Origin: Firmicutes bacterium UBA6132
GTDB lineage: Bacteria > Bacillota_A > Clostridia > Tissierellales > Sedimentibacteraceae
Direction: 5' to 3'
NCBI GenBank assembly: GCA_002435835.1
Contig: DIVM01000045.1
Location: 1-6,106, forward strand
DNA length: 6,106 nucleotides
Shown in pieces: positions 5,611 to 6,106 of the stretch. The first letter of the stretch is position 1. The number at the start of each line of letters is the position of its first letter. The notes below the pieces were generated by a model. It saw nothing but the letters and a program-made list of their open reading frames with translations, ran no database searches and had not been told where the DNA came from. The position numbers and the translations under genes were made by a program.

Positions 5611-6106
5611 TCAATACATTTGGTAAAACAAATTCATATAATATGATTTTTTCATTTTCATTTCAGCTTCATATGAATCTTTAAGAGTTTGAACTATTTC
5701 TGTATCTCCATTTAATCTTGTTAATTCTGATTTTAAGTTGGATAACACATAATCTACTTCAGTATCATATCTTTTTTCTATTTCTGCTACAAAATCAATA
5801 TTGTCTAAGACTATTTGTTTTATTGCTTCATCATTTTGTTTTTCTTTTGTAAGTGCAACATACTGGGCTTTAGCCTTATTTACAATCTGTCCTAACTCAG
5901 AAATAAACTCTGCTTTCAAAACATTTAATTCACTCACTGCAGTATTAACAGCATCATCAATTGTCTTTGCATTGTTTTCAGTAGATTCCGTTACATCAGC
6001 TTTTTCACCCGATGGAAGATTATATTTTTTTAATACTTCTTCAAGAGTTATTTCACCCATGAGAAGTTTTTGCTCATCTTCTAAAGAAATGTCACTAATT
6101 GATTTT
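5611..6106 (-). CDS. Unrecognised acidic, helical protein (C-terminal 164 residues; 5' end outside window)
   Basis: I do not recognise this protein. The frame ends at TGA (5611-5613) and stays open to the window edge. The ATG at 6058-6060 has no ribosome binding site (it is preceded by AAAACTTCTC), and the 15 codons before it (SISDISLEDEQKLL...) read as normal protein. The gene is therefore treated as truncated rather than starting there. After a short helix-like segment (ITLEEVLKKYNLP) comes a Thr/Glu/Asn-rich linker (ADVTESTENNAK). The rest is a long Glu/Lys-rich stretch with little Pro or Gly, probably alpha-helical or coiled-coil. It ends in an aromatic tail, YYMNLFYQMY. No membrane helix or catalytic motif is visible. 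It lies on the same strand as the kinase but is separated by 202 bp containing a separate promoter, so a functional link is not indicated. Confidence 0.7.
   Translation of the reverse strand, partial: KSISDISLEDEQKLLMGEITLEEVLKKYNLPSGEKADVTESTENNAKTIDDAVNTAVSELNVLKAEFISELGQIVNKAKAQYVALTKEKQNDEAIKQIVLDNIDFVAEIEKRYDTEVDYVLSNLKSELTRLNGDTEIVQTLKDSYEAEMKMKKSYYMNLFYQMY

Overview
The DNA is strongly AT-rich, Shine-Dalgarno sites are clear (AGGAGG, GGAGGA, AAGGAG), and every gene lies on the minus strand. This suggests a low-GC Bacillota, probably a clostridial lineage that uses sigma-54. The genus cannot be determined from this window.

In transcription order (right to left), the window holds six genes. 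First is the 3' end of an unrecognised helical, acidic protein (5611-6106, 5' end outside the window). After a 202-bp gap with a near-consensus sigma-A promoter comes a two-gene two-component system. It has a membrane histidine kinase with an extracellular family-3 solute-binding sensor and a PAS domain (3402-5408, TTG start), then an NtrC-type sigma-54 response regulator (1982-3358). A 22-bp perfect inverted repeat follows the regulator stop codon and probably terminates the operon. A second unit then begins: a TAXI-family TRAP solute-binding lipoprotein (764-1786), a DUF1850 membrane-anchored protein (223-756), and the first 80 codons of a fused TRAP permease (1-241, continuing outside the window).

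The key regulatory observation is a 16-base match to the sigma-54 -24/-12 consensus (TGGCATAGTAATTGCT, minus strand, 1825-1840), 38 bp upstream of the TAXI start codon. The adjacent regulator is a sigma-54 activator, so the window reads as a self-contained circuit. The kinase senses an extracellular small molecule, phosphorylates the regulator, and the regulator activates sigma-54 transcription of the transporter operon. The layout resembles DctB/DctD control of C4-dicarboxylate uptake, but with a Venus-flytrap sensor and a TAXI transporter. The sensor appears to lack the usual amino-acid-anchoring Arg and Asp, so the ligand may not be a standard amino acid.

No tRNA, rRNA, CRISPR array, mobile element or pseudogene was seen.
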